From Candidatus Baldrarchaeum yapensis (GTDB lineage: Archaea > Asgardarchaeota > Baldrarchaeia > Baldrarchaeales > Baldrarchaeaceae): a stretch of DNA of 29,909 bases. The DNA lies in assembly GCA_016840465.1 (NCBI GenBank), contig JAEOSH010000021.1, forward strand, positions 1 to 29,909, written 5' to 3'. The translations under genes were made by a program, and so were the position numbers. The notes under the pieces are model-generated. The model did not search any database. It was given only the letters and a program-made list of their open reading frames with translations, and was not told the origin of the DNA. Of the stretch, positions 15,842-22,655 are shown one piece after another (the stretch's first letter is position 1; each line of letters opens with the position of its first letter).

Positions 15842-16407
15842 TCTCTCCAATGGACTTTTTAAACCATCAACAGCAACGTCGGGCATTGAAATACCCATAC
15901 ATCAAGTTTTTTAACAAGACATGCACGAAATCTTATTGTGGAAGTACGGAGATGGTACTTTTGAGTAGTAATAATCCTGCCACTGACAAAATGTATCATG
16001 TCAGATGCAAAGTATGCGGATGGGAAGGATACACATGGTTACGTGGTTACATCAATGGCGGGTTGCTCTACATAGAGTGTCAAAAGTGCGGCTCAAGAAG
16101 TCTCTTCGTCTCCCCGCCCGTGCCCTCTCACGAAATAGTAATAGGGACATCCGTATTCGACGAACTGATGAAAACGTTTACAGCAGTCTTCACAACCATT
16201 ATGGGAGGATTAACTACTATCACAAGACACATCCGTTTAGGAACGCTCACCACATCCCGCCTCATAAGAACATTAGCAATCGGTGCAACCAGTTTTGCGA
16301 TATTTTTCGTGTTAAGCATGCTTTTCCTGCAAAATGATGTTTTCATGCAGATAATAATCGGAACTCTGGGAGGTGTGGCTGCATCCATCTTCTCTCAAAA
16401 TAGATGA
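15838..16407 (+). CDS. Zinc-ribbon membrane protein, unknown function
   Basis: A 189-residue protein that I do not recognise as a named family. The cytosolic N-terminal part has three cysteine pairs: CTKSYC (about 30-35), CKVCGWEG (about 58-65) and CQKCGSRSLF (about 82-91), consistent with one or two zinc ribbons. The C-terminal part has two hydrophobic segments, about residues 140-162 (RTLAIGATSFAIFFVLSMLF) and 169-184 (MQIIIGTLGGVAASIF), preceded by a basic stretch that suggests the N-terminus stays inside. Its ATG overlaps the Trm112-like stop (ATGA), so the two are translationally coupled, which makes a functional link likely. Confidence 0.72.
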   Translation: MISPMDFLNHQQQRRALKYPYIKFFNKTCTKSYCGSTEMVLLSSNNPATDKMYHVRCKVCGWEGYTWLRGYINGGLLYIECQKCGSRSLFVSPPVPSHEIVIGTSVFDELMKTFTAVFTTIMGGLTTITRHIRLGTLTTSRLIRTLAIGATSFAIFFVLSMLFLQNDVFMQIIIGTLGGVAASIFSQNR

Positions 16408-16432
16408 CACGTCACTAATGGATGGATGCAAA

Positions 16433-16819
16433 ATGGCGGATGAATTCTCAAAATATCGGGTAAAATTTGAATTCGAAAGTGGATACTCCGTCGAGGGCAT
16501 CCTCGATAGACTGAAATCTCCAATTACCGTCAACAATCTCGTAAATAAGTTGCCAATAATCGAGAGAATCGCGCCATGGCCCCCCTCAGACCCTGTTGGA
16601 ATATGCTTTAAAGCAAACCTCGGCCTAGGACGTGAAAAGGTGGTACGCAACGTTCAGTCTGGGGACATAGGATATTGGCCCTTAGGAGATTCTATATGCC
16701 TATTTTTCAAGGACTCCCAGTTAAGATATGACATAAACCCGCTCGGAAGGATAACAAAGGGCATAGAATATTTAACCCAACTTAAGAGAGGAGAAAAGGT
16801 AGTATTCTCACTTATATGA
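16433..16819 (+). CDS. Cyclophilin-like fold protein
   Basis: A 128-residue protein resembling the small bacterial/archaeal cyclophilin-like family (TM1367-type, PF04126). Support comes from the closing segment GYWPLGDSICLFF, then NPLGRITKGIEYLTQL and GEKVVFSLI, and from the VGICFKANLGLG strand pair. The classical proline-isomerase catalytic set of eukaryotic cyclophilins is not evident, so isomerase activity is not claimed. ATG 16433 gives the natural start MADEFSKYRVKF; ATG 16418 would add five residues. It is the last gene of the FrhB-like operon, 25 nt after the zinc-ribbon membrane protein, and converges with the winged-helix gene. Confidence 0.65.
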   Translation: MADEFSKYRVKFEFESGYSVEGILDRLKSPITVNNLVNKLPIIERIAPWPPSDPVGICFKANLGLGREKVVRNVQSGDIGYWPLGDSICLFFKDSQLRYDINPLGRITKGIEYLTQLKRGEKVVFSLI

Positions 16820-16833
16820 TACCTACTCGGGAA

Positions 16834-17349
16834 TTATCGTTTCTTGTTTACATTAACCGGAATCTCAATAGCGGGGAGCACAATCAGAGCATCCCCTGAT
16901 GCTTCTATTATTAATCCGTCGCCACTCGAATTTATCCGTGTTATTCTCCCATTTATAGGCACGACCTTAATCTTATTGGAGTACTTCAATCCCCTAATGG
17001 CGCTTTCTGCGCTTGAAAGTACTCGCTCTCTAAGAACATCCTCTAACATCCTCTGGACCTTAACGTACTCCCTCTCCAGAACCTCCCTGCGCCTGCGCTC
17101 CTCCTCTAGCTCTTTCCGCATTTCTAAAACTTCCTTTGAACTCTTAATATCGGTCGACCAGAAAACCCGCCATCCCTTCTTCTCTCTTCTCACCCTTATT
17201 AGGCCCGCCACCCTTAAAACAGTCACAACATCGTATATTCTCCTTCTCGGGATGTTTAACCTCTCAACTAATTCGTTTATTAGGAAGCCTTTACCAGAAT
17301 TGCTCGAAAGGAAGTTTATAACCTTTTCTGCAACCTGATCTAGCCGCAA
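16834..17349 (-). CDS. E2F/DP-like winged-helix transcription factor
   Basis: A 171-residue predicted DNA-binding regulator. Residues 1-65 form a winged helix whose recognition helix RRRIYDVVTVLRVAGLI (35-51) matches the eukaryotic E2F/DP signature, where the RR-x-YD residues contact the TTSSCGC-type site. The wing follows as REKKGWRVFW. Residues about 68-115 are a strongly charged coiled coil (KELEEERRRREVLEREY), suggesting dimerisation. Residues about 122-168 are beta-rich (IKVVPINGRITRI, GLIIEASGDALIVLP). The order winged helix, coiled coil, beta domain mirrors E2F (DNA-binding, coiled coil, marked box). The start is TTG 17349, six bases after ggaggag; GTG 17364 is the outer option. Targets are unknown. 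Confidence 0.72.
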   Translation of the reverse strand: MRLDQVAEKVINFLSSNSGKGFLINELVERLNIPRRRIYDVVTVLRVAGLIRVRREKKGWRVFWSTDIKSSKEVLEMRKELEEERRRREVLEREYVKVQRMLEDVLRERVLSSAESAIRGLKYSNKIKVVPINGRITRINSSGDGLIIEASGDALIVLPAIEIPVNVNKKR

Positions 17350-17465
17350 GAGTTTCTCCTCCACTCGGTAATACCAAATATGACCCTGATACCCTCAACA
17401 TCTAAATTGACCGCTGTTGGAATAATAAACTCGATATTACCCTTATTAATGTTTGCGTTCTTCAT
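17340..17465 (-). CDS. Possible small protein upstream of the E2F-like gene
   Basis: A 41-residue ORF starting ATG 17465 (MKNANINKGNIEFIIP) and ending at TAG 17340, overlapping the first ten bases of the winged-helix gene in another frame. A TATA-like ttaaataaa lies at about 17505-17513, which would give a leader of roughly 18 nt containing gaaggg, so the ORF is the first thing in the predicted transcript. It reads as a short beta-rich peptide with no known family. It could be a small protein, a leader peptide coupling translation of the regulator, or chance. Confidence 0.35.
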   Translation of the reverse strand: MKNANINKGNIEFIIPTAVNLDVEGIRVIFGITEWRRNSCG

Positions 17466-17504
17466 TTCTCGGAAAACCCTTCAATAACAGGATAAATCTT
17501 GGAC

Positions 17505-17513
17505 AGTTTATTT
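17505..17513 (-). promoter_or_regulatory. Probable TATA box for the E2F-like gene/small ORF
   Basis: Read on the minus strand this is ttaaataaa. The nearest downstream start is the 41-residue ORF at 17465 and then the winged-helix gene. It also lies just beyond the YkgJ-family gene's 3' end. Confidence 0.35.
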
Positions 17514-17530
17514 AACACTCCAAGCTAAAA

Positions 17531-18148
17531 TTAGGGAGACTCCTTCAAACAGTTACTAATCTTCGATTCGTTCACTAGTACCTCCACCTCATGCGCCGAT
17601 TCCAGCAAATACCTCAAGAACGCTAGAGGAGTAGGCTTAAAAAGTCCTCGTTTTGCAAACCTGTTCCAAATACGAACTATATGTACGTACTCCCTCAATT
17701 CTCGCAACATCTGCAATCCGAGTTGTACAAACTCCTCCTCCGAAATCTCCCTACCCACGCCCAAACCTCCGCAATATTCGCGAGCCCTTGCTGCAACCCC
17801 CTGCCATAACCAGCCATCTTTAAGTTCGAAGGTAAATGGAAAAACACGACACGCCATTGGACGAGCATTATATATCAGGCATTTATTATCTTCCGATAAG
17901 AAGATGCACTCACCACCCTTAAGCTTAAGAATTCCAAGATAATAAAGTCCACCAGTAGTTACCACCGGTGGGGTTCTCATCCGCCGCATGTACTTCTTTT
18001 CGATCTTGTAAAATGCGACTAGATCGAGCAACTCCTCTGGGCCATATCCAAGATAATCGGCAATTCTCTTAAGATCACGGTGCGTGATCGTCACTATTAA
18101 ATTTCTGTCGCGGCAACACTTCCCACACATGAGACAAGTAAATCTCAT
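17531..18148 (-). CDS. YkgJ-family cysteine-cluster protein
   Basis: A 205-residue protein of the YkgJ (CxxCxxCC, PF03692) family, thought to bind zinc or an iron-sulfur cluster. The N-terminal FTCLMCGKCCRD has the CxxCxxCC arrangement. Further conserved blocks are GECIFLSEDNKCLIYNARPMACRVFPF (about 79-105) and a late AREYCGG cysteine. No catalytic function is established for the family. A C-terminal helical extension (about 145-205) is unrecognised. It lies 22 nt downstream of the TBP gene on the same strand with gagaggac before its ATG, so it is probably transcribed from the TBP promoter. Confidence 0.82.
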   Translation of the reverse strand: MRFTCLMCGKCCRDRNLIVTITHRDLKRIADYLGYGPEELLDLVAFYKIEKKYMRRMRTPPVVTTGGLYYLGILKLKGGECIFLSEDNKCLIYNARPMACRVFPFTFELKDGWLWQGVAARAREYCGGLGVGREISEEEFVQLGLQMLRELREYVHIVRIWNRFAKRGLFKPTPLAFLRYLLESAHEVEVLVNESKISNCLKESP

Positions 18149-18170
18149 CCATTTACGTCCTCTCTATATT

Positions 18171-18746
18171 TTAAGTCTCCGCAGAGGAGGGTTTCCCGAC
18201 TAGCCCGAGTTCGACCAGTTGCTTTGCTAACTTCTCAACAGCAGATTTCACGTCTTCCTCTCTTTTCGCTCCTGTGCACACGATTTTTCCACTACTGAAT
18301 AGAAGAAAGACAACATTTGGGTCCTTCATCCTGTATATCAGCCCAGGGAACTGCTCGGGCTCGTAAAGAGCATCCTCCAGGGTCATAGCCGCCATTTCGA
18401 GATCTATCTCAGCACCTATACTCCCGGAAGAAACAATGTTCTGTATCTGTATCTTGGGCTCGCCTTCTATCTGTATCCCGGCTTTGCGCAACTTCTCTAT
18501 AACCTTGTTAACGACGATCTTCGCATGCTCCTCCCGCTTCAGTCCTGTGACAACCATCTTCCCGGTATTAAACACCAAAACTGCAGCCTTTGGATTCTGC
18601 AAACGTATTACGAGGCCCGGAAACTGCTCCGGGTCGTACTCAACATTTGGAAGTACACTCGCAACCCTCTCAAGGTCTATTCTGCAATCCAGCACCACGC
18701 TCGCGACTATGTTCTCCACACGATATGTCGGCTTCAGTTCGATCAC
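18171..18746 (-). CDS. tbp: TATA-box-binding protein (TBP)
   Basis: General transcription factor that binds TATA boxes and recruits TFB and RNA polymerase. Its 191 residues show the two direct repeats of the saddle: NIVASVVLDCRIDLERVASVL with YDPEQFPGLVIRLQNPKAAVLVF and KMVVTGLKREE, then NIVSSGSIGAEIDLEMAAMTL with YEPEQFPGLIYRMKDPNVVFLLF and KIVCTGAKREED. There is no acidic C-terminal tail. I start at GTG 18746, seven bases after a perfect ggagg. An ORF start at 18809 would run through the gene's own TATA box. It is divergent from mfnD across a spacer with two palindromic TATA elements, and the YkgJ-family gene follows. Confidence 0.96.
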   Translation of the reverse strand: MIELKPTYRVENIVASVVLDCRIDLERVASVLPNVEYDPEQFPGLVIRLQNPKAAVLVFNTGKMVVTGLKREEHAKIVVNKVIEKLRKAGIQIEGEPKIQIQNIVSSGSIGAEIDLEMAAMTLEDALYEPEQFPGLIYRMKDPNVVFLLFSSGKIVCTGAKREEDVKSAVEKLAKQLVELGLVGKPSSAET

Positions 18747-18780
18747 GGTAACGCCTCCCTCTTTGGACCTTACACAAAGA

Positions 18781-18790
18781 TATTTAAATA
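18781..18790. promoter_or_regulatory. Palindromic TATA element, probably for tbp (minus strand)
   Basis: The decamer tatttaaata is a perfect palindrome centred about 40 nt before GTG 18746. A start site near 18760 leaves a short leader beginning just ahead of ggagg. It abuts a second palindromic TATA element on the mfnD side. Confidence 0.6.
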
Positions 18791-18802
18791 CCTTTATAAA
18801 GG
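18791..18802. promoter_or_regulatory. Palindromic TATA element, probably for mfnD operon (plus strand)
   Basis: The dodecamer cctttataaagg is a perfect palindrome centred about 40 nt before ATG 18837. Because it is symmetric and touches the other element, TBP could bind either in both orientations, so the assignment of each box to one gene is inferred from spacing. Confidence 0.6.
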
Positions 18803-18836
18803 TTCTCACAGGTGATCACGCGTCGCGAGAGTCGGG

Positions 18837-20087
18837 ATGAACATGACAGAAGTACTAATATGCGAATATTTCGTTGCAGGAGGCGAAGATGATTTCAATG
18901 CCCAAATAGCATGCGAAGGTCTCGCCGTACTCACGACATTGATAGATTCATTCAATAAAGCCGGATATGATGTTGTCACGATTCTTAGAAAGGATCTATC
19001 ATGGATCAAGGAAGTAATACCGGCAAGAACAATAGCAATCGTCAACAACAGCAGAGACTTCTGGGGCAAATTCAAAGAGATGGTAGAGAAATGCGAACTC
19101 GTTGCTGTCATGGCGCCGGAATCAAACAATATTCTGCCAACTCTCGCACAAATAGCGAAAAGTTGCGGTGCGAAGTTCCTAGGACCTGATATAAGAGCGA
19201 TATACGTAGGAGCTGATAAATTGGAAACCTTACTTCTTGCAAAGAAACTGGGACTGCCAGTTCCCCAGACCGTGCCAATTTCCAAGGATGAAGGGGAACG
19301 TATCAGAAATATTATCAAGGACATTGGCCTCCCGGTCGTCGTGAAGCCAAAGTTCGGAGTCGGGTGTGAAGACACGTACTTGGTAAAGAACGAAAGGGAC
19401 ATAGACGCCTGTATCAGGTTAATGAAAAAATCCCGTCACGAGGAATTCCTAGTACAGGAATACGTATTAGGTGCGGACGCAAGCGTGAGTCTTATCTCGA
19501 ATGGGTCCACATGTATGCCCCTCACTCTTAATAAACAGATAATAAATCTGTCATCTCCCACTTCAGAGGAAGAATCCACTTATGGCGGTGGTTTTTCACC
19601 TTTCCTTCATGAAAAAATGACCGAGGCGCTAAATGCATCGAAGAAAATAGTAGAGAGGGTCCCTGGGTTCTACGGTTACATCGGAATAGACTTCGTTCTC
19701 ACAAGTGAAAGCGCCTACTTAATGGAGATAAATCCTAGGTTTACAACAAGCATCGTTGGAATCTCGCGCATTCTGCTTAGAAATATATCAACATTGCTGA
19801 TAGAGTCGGTGATCGAAAGAAAATTGCCGAAAGTCATAGAGGTAAGAGGAGTAGCGAGGTATCTGAAAACACGCATAAAAATCCCTCGATCAACATATCA
19901 TTGCCTTTGCAACCTAGCATTCAGGGAAGATCTCCCATGTCCCCCCATGCCAACCTCCTTGCAGTGTAACGCTACAATGCGACAAGAAATGTATACGTTC
20001 GTACTGGCAGTCGGTGCTAGCCTTGAGACGGCCTCCCAAAGGCTTGAAGCCTCACGCAGAGAATTAGAAAGAGGTGTGATTGAATGA
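18837..20087 (+). CDS. mfnD: ATP-grasp ligase, probable tyramine-L-glutamate ligase MfnD
   Basis: A 416-residue ATP-grasp enzyme matching MfnD, which joins glutamate to tyramine in methanofuran biosynthesis. ATP-grasp landmarks are GLPVVVKPKFGVGCEDTYLV (about 162-181), EEFLVQEYVLGADASVSLIS, and the metal-binding IDFVLTSESAYLMEINPRFT near residue 290. The N-terminal LICEYFVAGG motif is typical of this group. Its stop overlaps the start of the MfnF gene (ATGA), and mfnD-mfnF adjacency is also seen in Methanocaldococcus. This context raises MfnD above a generic carbamoyl-phosphate-type ligase. A C-terminal segment of about 60 residues with three cysteines is not recognised. ATG 18843 is an alternative start two codons in. 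Confidence 0.82.
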   Translation: MNMTEVLICEYFVAGGEDDFNAQIACEGLAVLTTLIDSFNKAGYDVVTILRKDLSWIKEVIPARTIAIVNNSRDFWGKFKEMVEKCELVAVMAPESNNILPTLAQIAKSCGAKFLGPDIRAIYVGADKLETLLLAKKLGLPVPQTVPISKDEGERIRNIIKDIGLPVVVKPKFGVGCEDTYLVKNERDIDACIRLMKKSRHEEFLVQEYVLGADASVSLISNGSTCMPLTLNKQIINLSSPTSEEESTYGGGFSPFLHEKMTEALNASKKIVERVPGFYGYIGIDFVLTSESAYLMEINPRFTTSIVGISRILLRNISTLLIESVIERKLPKVIEVRGVARYLKTRIKIPRSTYHCLCNLAFREDLPCPPMPTSLQCNATMRQEMYTFVLAVGASLETASQRLEASRRELERGVIE

Positions 20088-21151
20088 AAACAGACGTTCT
20101 AGGCCTAGACATTGGAGGCGCAAATATAAAGTATTGCCTTATTAGGATCTCTGAAGACGGGTACAGAGTTCATAAAATAGGATCTATACACTTTCCAATA
20201 TGGATCCGCGGAAAGGAGTCCCTTCCTAAAACATTGCTAAAAATGAAGAATGAAATACTAATGCGTAAAGATCCAAATTTCGTGGCATTGACGATGACAG
20301 CAGAATTGTCGGATGTGTATTTCACTAAAAGGGAAGGTGTGGAGCACGTCATAAAAAGCGTCATGGAGATATTTGACGCCTCCGATGTATACATAATGAC
20401 GGTAAATGCAAAATTTACAGACCCCGAGGGAGGAATTAGAAACCCTATGCTAGTTGCGGCCGCAAACTGGCCTGCAACGGCACGTCTCATAGGTAGGAAG
20501 CTATCAACATCACTGATGATAGATGTCGGGAGTACAACGACGGATATAATACCAATCAAGGATGGATATCCATGTACTAGGGGGAAAACTGACACGGAGA
20601 GATTAATGTATGGAGAATTGGTGTATACAGGGATACTAAGGACTCCGATAACCGCTATAACACATACTGTTCCATTAAGTGGGACTATGTGCAGAATTTC
20701 TGCAGAAAAATTTGCATTGAGTGGCGACGTTCATCTAATTCTCGGGAATATAACCGAGGACGAGTATACCACCGAAACGGCGGACAATCGGGGGAAAAGT
20801 AGAAAGGAATGCCTTGCACGGCTTGCACGTGTGATATGCGCCGACATAGAGACAATATCAGAGGACGAATTAATCAATATTGCAAAGTACATCTATGCGA
20901 AGCAAATGTCACAAATAACGGAAGCGTTGCTCCAAGTGCTAGGGACTCATAAGTTCTTAAACCCTAAAACAACACCAGTTGTCGTGCTTGGTATAGGTAA
21001 GAACATTCTCGCGAGACCAGCGGCAACATATGCCGGATTTGCCAAAATTTTCGACTTTTACGACTTATGGAAATGTCCATCCGCCGAAACGGCATTTGCG
21101 GTTGCGCTTTTGCTGGCAGATGATATGAGAATATTGAAAAAGCTGGAATAA
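20084..21151 (+). CDS. mfnF: Methanofuran biosynthesis protein MfnF (ASKHA/hydantoinase-like fold)
   Basis: A 355-residue protein of the family that condenses the aminomethylfuran unit with gamma-glutamyltyramine, releasing pyrophosphate, to form the furan-phenol core of methanofuran. ASKHA-type phosphate loops are visible: GLDIGGANIKYCLI at the N-terminus, SLMIDVGSTTTDIIPIKDG (about 146-164) and VVVLGIGKNILARPAA (about 302-317). FTDPEGGIRNPMLVAAANWPAT is characteristic of the group formerly called H4MPT-linked C1 transfer proteins. It is translationally coupled to mfnD and one base before the mfnE frame, forming a clear operon. The assignment rests on motif order and neighbours together. Confidence 0.85.
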   Translation: MKTDVLGLDIGGANIKYCLIRISEDGYRVHKIGSIHFPIWIRGKESLPKTLLKMKNEILMRKDPNFVALTMTAELSDVYFTKREGVEHVIKSVMEIFDASDVYIMTVNAKFTDPEGGIRNPMLVAAANWPATARLIGRKLSTSLMIDVGSTTTDIIPIKDGYPCTRGKTDTERLMYGELVYTGILRTPITAITHTVPLSGTMCRISAEKFALSGDVHLILGNITEDEYTTETADNRGKSRKECLARLARVICADIETISEDELINIAKYIYAKQMSQITEALLQVLGTHKFLNPKTTPVVVLGIGKNILARPAATYAGFAKIFDFYDLWKCPSAETAFAVALLLADDMRILKKLE

Positions 21152-21155
21152 GGTG

Positions 21156-21830
21156 ATGGAAATTCTCGAATACGTAATAAAGATTGGGGGAAGTCTGTTA
21201 AAGTATCCCTTGGAGCTAAGGTCTCTGTGTGAAATCATCCCACACGCATTCGAAAAATCCAGACTCTGCGTGATACCGGGAGGAGGAATATTTTCCGACT
21301 GTGTGAGGAATGTTTACAGAACATATGGGCTTTCAGACGATATCGCTCATTGGATGGCAATAATGGGAATGGATCAGTACGGAATGCTGCTAAATTTCCT
21401 GATCCCGAGATCCAAGACAGTAAGCGAATTAAGAGAAATAGAACGAGTGATATCGGAGGGAAAAATCCCAATACTCTTGCCATATAGGTATTTGCGAAAT
21501 AACGATGTGCTTCCTCACTCATGGGATGTTACAAGTGACTCAATAGCGCTACTAATAGCGGGTGAATTGAATGTGAAGAGAGTAATCCTGGTGAAGGATG
21601 TGGATGGAATTTTTGATAAGAACCCAAGAACTTCGGAATCCGCCGCCCTCATACCAAGGTTAACGGCACGTGAAGTCGCCAAACTTGAAAGCTCCTGCAT
21701 CGACAAGTACTCACATAACCTGATAAGAAAATACAAAATCACGTGCATAATATTGAACGGAAGATATCCGGAACGATTGATTGCTGCACTTAACAAGGAA
21801 AACGTACCGTCTACGGTGATCCTTCCATGA
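21156..21830 (+). CDS. mfnE: Amino-acid-kinase-fold protein, probable MfnE
   Basis: A 224-residue amino-acid-kinase-fold enzyme. MfnE phosphorylates the aminomethylfuran monophosphate to the diphosphate that MfnF uses. Landmarks are VIKIGGSLLKYP, CVIPGGGIFSDCVRN, DIAHWMAIMGMDQYG, and the ATP-binding DVTSDSIALLIAGELNVKRV followed by LVKDVDGIFDKNP. The short length and DIAHWMAI segment fit MfnE better than aspartokinase or UMP kinase. ATG 21156 is taken as the start (ggaataagg ahead); GTG 21153 adds one residue. It is the last gene of the mfnD-F-E operon and converges with the TPR gene. Confidence 0.83.
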   Translation: MEILEYVIKIGGSLLKYPLELRSLCEIIPHAFEKSRLCVIPGGGIFSDCVRNVYRTYGLSDDIAHWMAIMGMDQYGMLLNFLIPRSKTVSELREIERVISEGKIPILLPYRYLRNNDVLPHSWDVTSDSIALLIAGELNVKRVILVKDVDGIFDKNPRTSESAALIPRLTAREVAKLESSCIDKYSHNLIRKYKITCIILNGRYPERLIAALNKENVPSTVILP

Positions 21831-21842
21831 ATGCCGTGAAGT

Positions 21843-22655
21843 TCATCCCCCTGGCGGTAACTGCTTTTCTAATTCCTCGATTTTCTGCCTTAATGTCTTA
21901 CGCGCAGACCTCCCGAGTTCATTCATCAAGTCCTTAAGCCTATCAAGTACATCTCGGACGAGTTCATGTTCCCCAACTTTGAGATAAGACTCGGCGGCCT
22001 TCAGGTAGTTGTTTATCGCCTTCTTTATATTGCCCTGTGCCTCCCATGCATCCCCAATTGTCATATATGTGTCCGCAATCTGCAAATCGTCCTGGCTCTT
22101 CACAGCGTTATCTATAGCTTTTTTAAAATAGGATTCTGCCTTTTTTGCATCGTTCAGGAACATATAACATCTCCCAAGATCAATATAAGCGCTTATTAGC
22201 CCCTCCAAATTATCGACTTTCTTATACAACTTTATTGCGTTTTCGAAATGCATAATGGCCTCCTCGTACCTCTCCTGCTCCAAAAGTATGATTCCTAGGC
22301 AATATTGACAATCGGCAACACCACCCATGTCTTGCAACTTCTCATAGATCTCTAATGCTCTCTTGCAATATTCAAGCGCTCTTTCATAGTCCCCTAAATT
22401 CATAAGTGCAACCGAAATGTTGTAAGACGTGTCTGCGATGCCTTGTTCATTTGCGGAATTTTCAAAATGTTTCAACGCTTTTTCATAGTTCTTAACCGCC
22501 AACTCATATATGCCATTCTCTAACGCGACCATCCCCGCCTGCGCATATAGGCTGGCGGCATTCATAGTATCGCCTTTCTTCTCAGCCTCTTCCGCTCGCT
22601 TCTTTAGTTCTTCTACCGCTCGCTCCACCTCTTCGAATGTCAGGTCATCACTCAT
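21843..22655 (-). CDS. TPR-repeat protein
   Basis: A 270-residue all-helical protein with about five consecutive tetratricopeptide repeats of roughly 40-residue spacing, for example ALMNLGDYERALEYCKRALE, ILLEQERYEEAIMHFENAIK, CYMFLNDAKKAESYFKKAID and AWEAQGNIKKAINNYLKAAE. The N-terminal 30 residues are a charged helix and the C-terminus ends in a short coiled helix and LPPGG. No signal peptide or enzyme domain. ATG 22655 overlaps the last eight bases of mfnB, so translation is coupled. It is probably a protein-interaction scaffold; a role in methanofuran synthesis is only suggested by position. Confidence 0.82.
   Translation of the reverse strand: MSDDLTFEEVERAVEELKKRAEEAEKKGDTMNAASLYAQAGMVALENGIYELAVKNYEKALKHFENSANEQGIADTSYNISVALMNLGDYERALEYCKRALEIYEKLQDMGGVADCQYCLGIILLEQERYEEAIMHFENAIKLYKKVDNLEGLISAYIDLGRCYMFLNDAKKAESYFKKAIDNAVKSQDDLQIADTYMTIGDAWEAQGNIKKAINNYLKAAESYLKVGEHELVRDVLDRLKDLMNELGRSARKTLRQKIEELEKQLPPGG

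Noticed and set aside
16844-17338. 164-residue plus-strand frame antisense to the E2F-like gene
   Set aside because: It is Leu/Ser/Thr-rich with no start signal, whereas the minus-strand gene has a clear domain motif and ribosome-binding site.
18747-18809. N-terminal extension of TBP to the ATG at 18809
   Set aside because: It would translate the gene's own TATA region, and the conserved TBP sequence begins after GTG 18746, which has ggagg at proper spacing.
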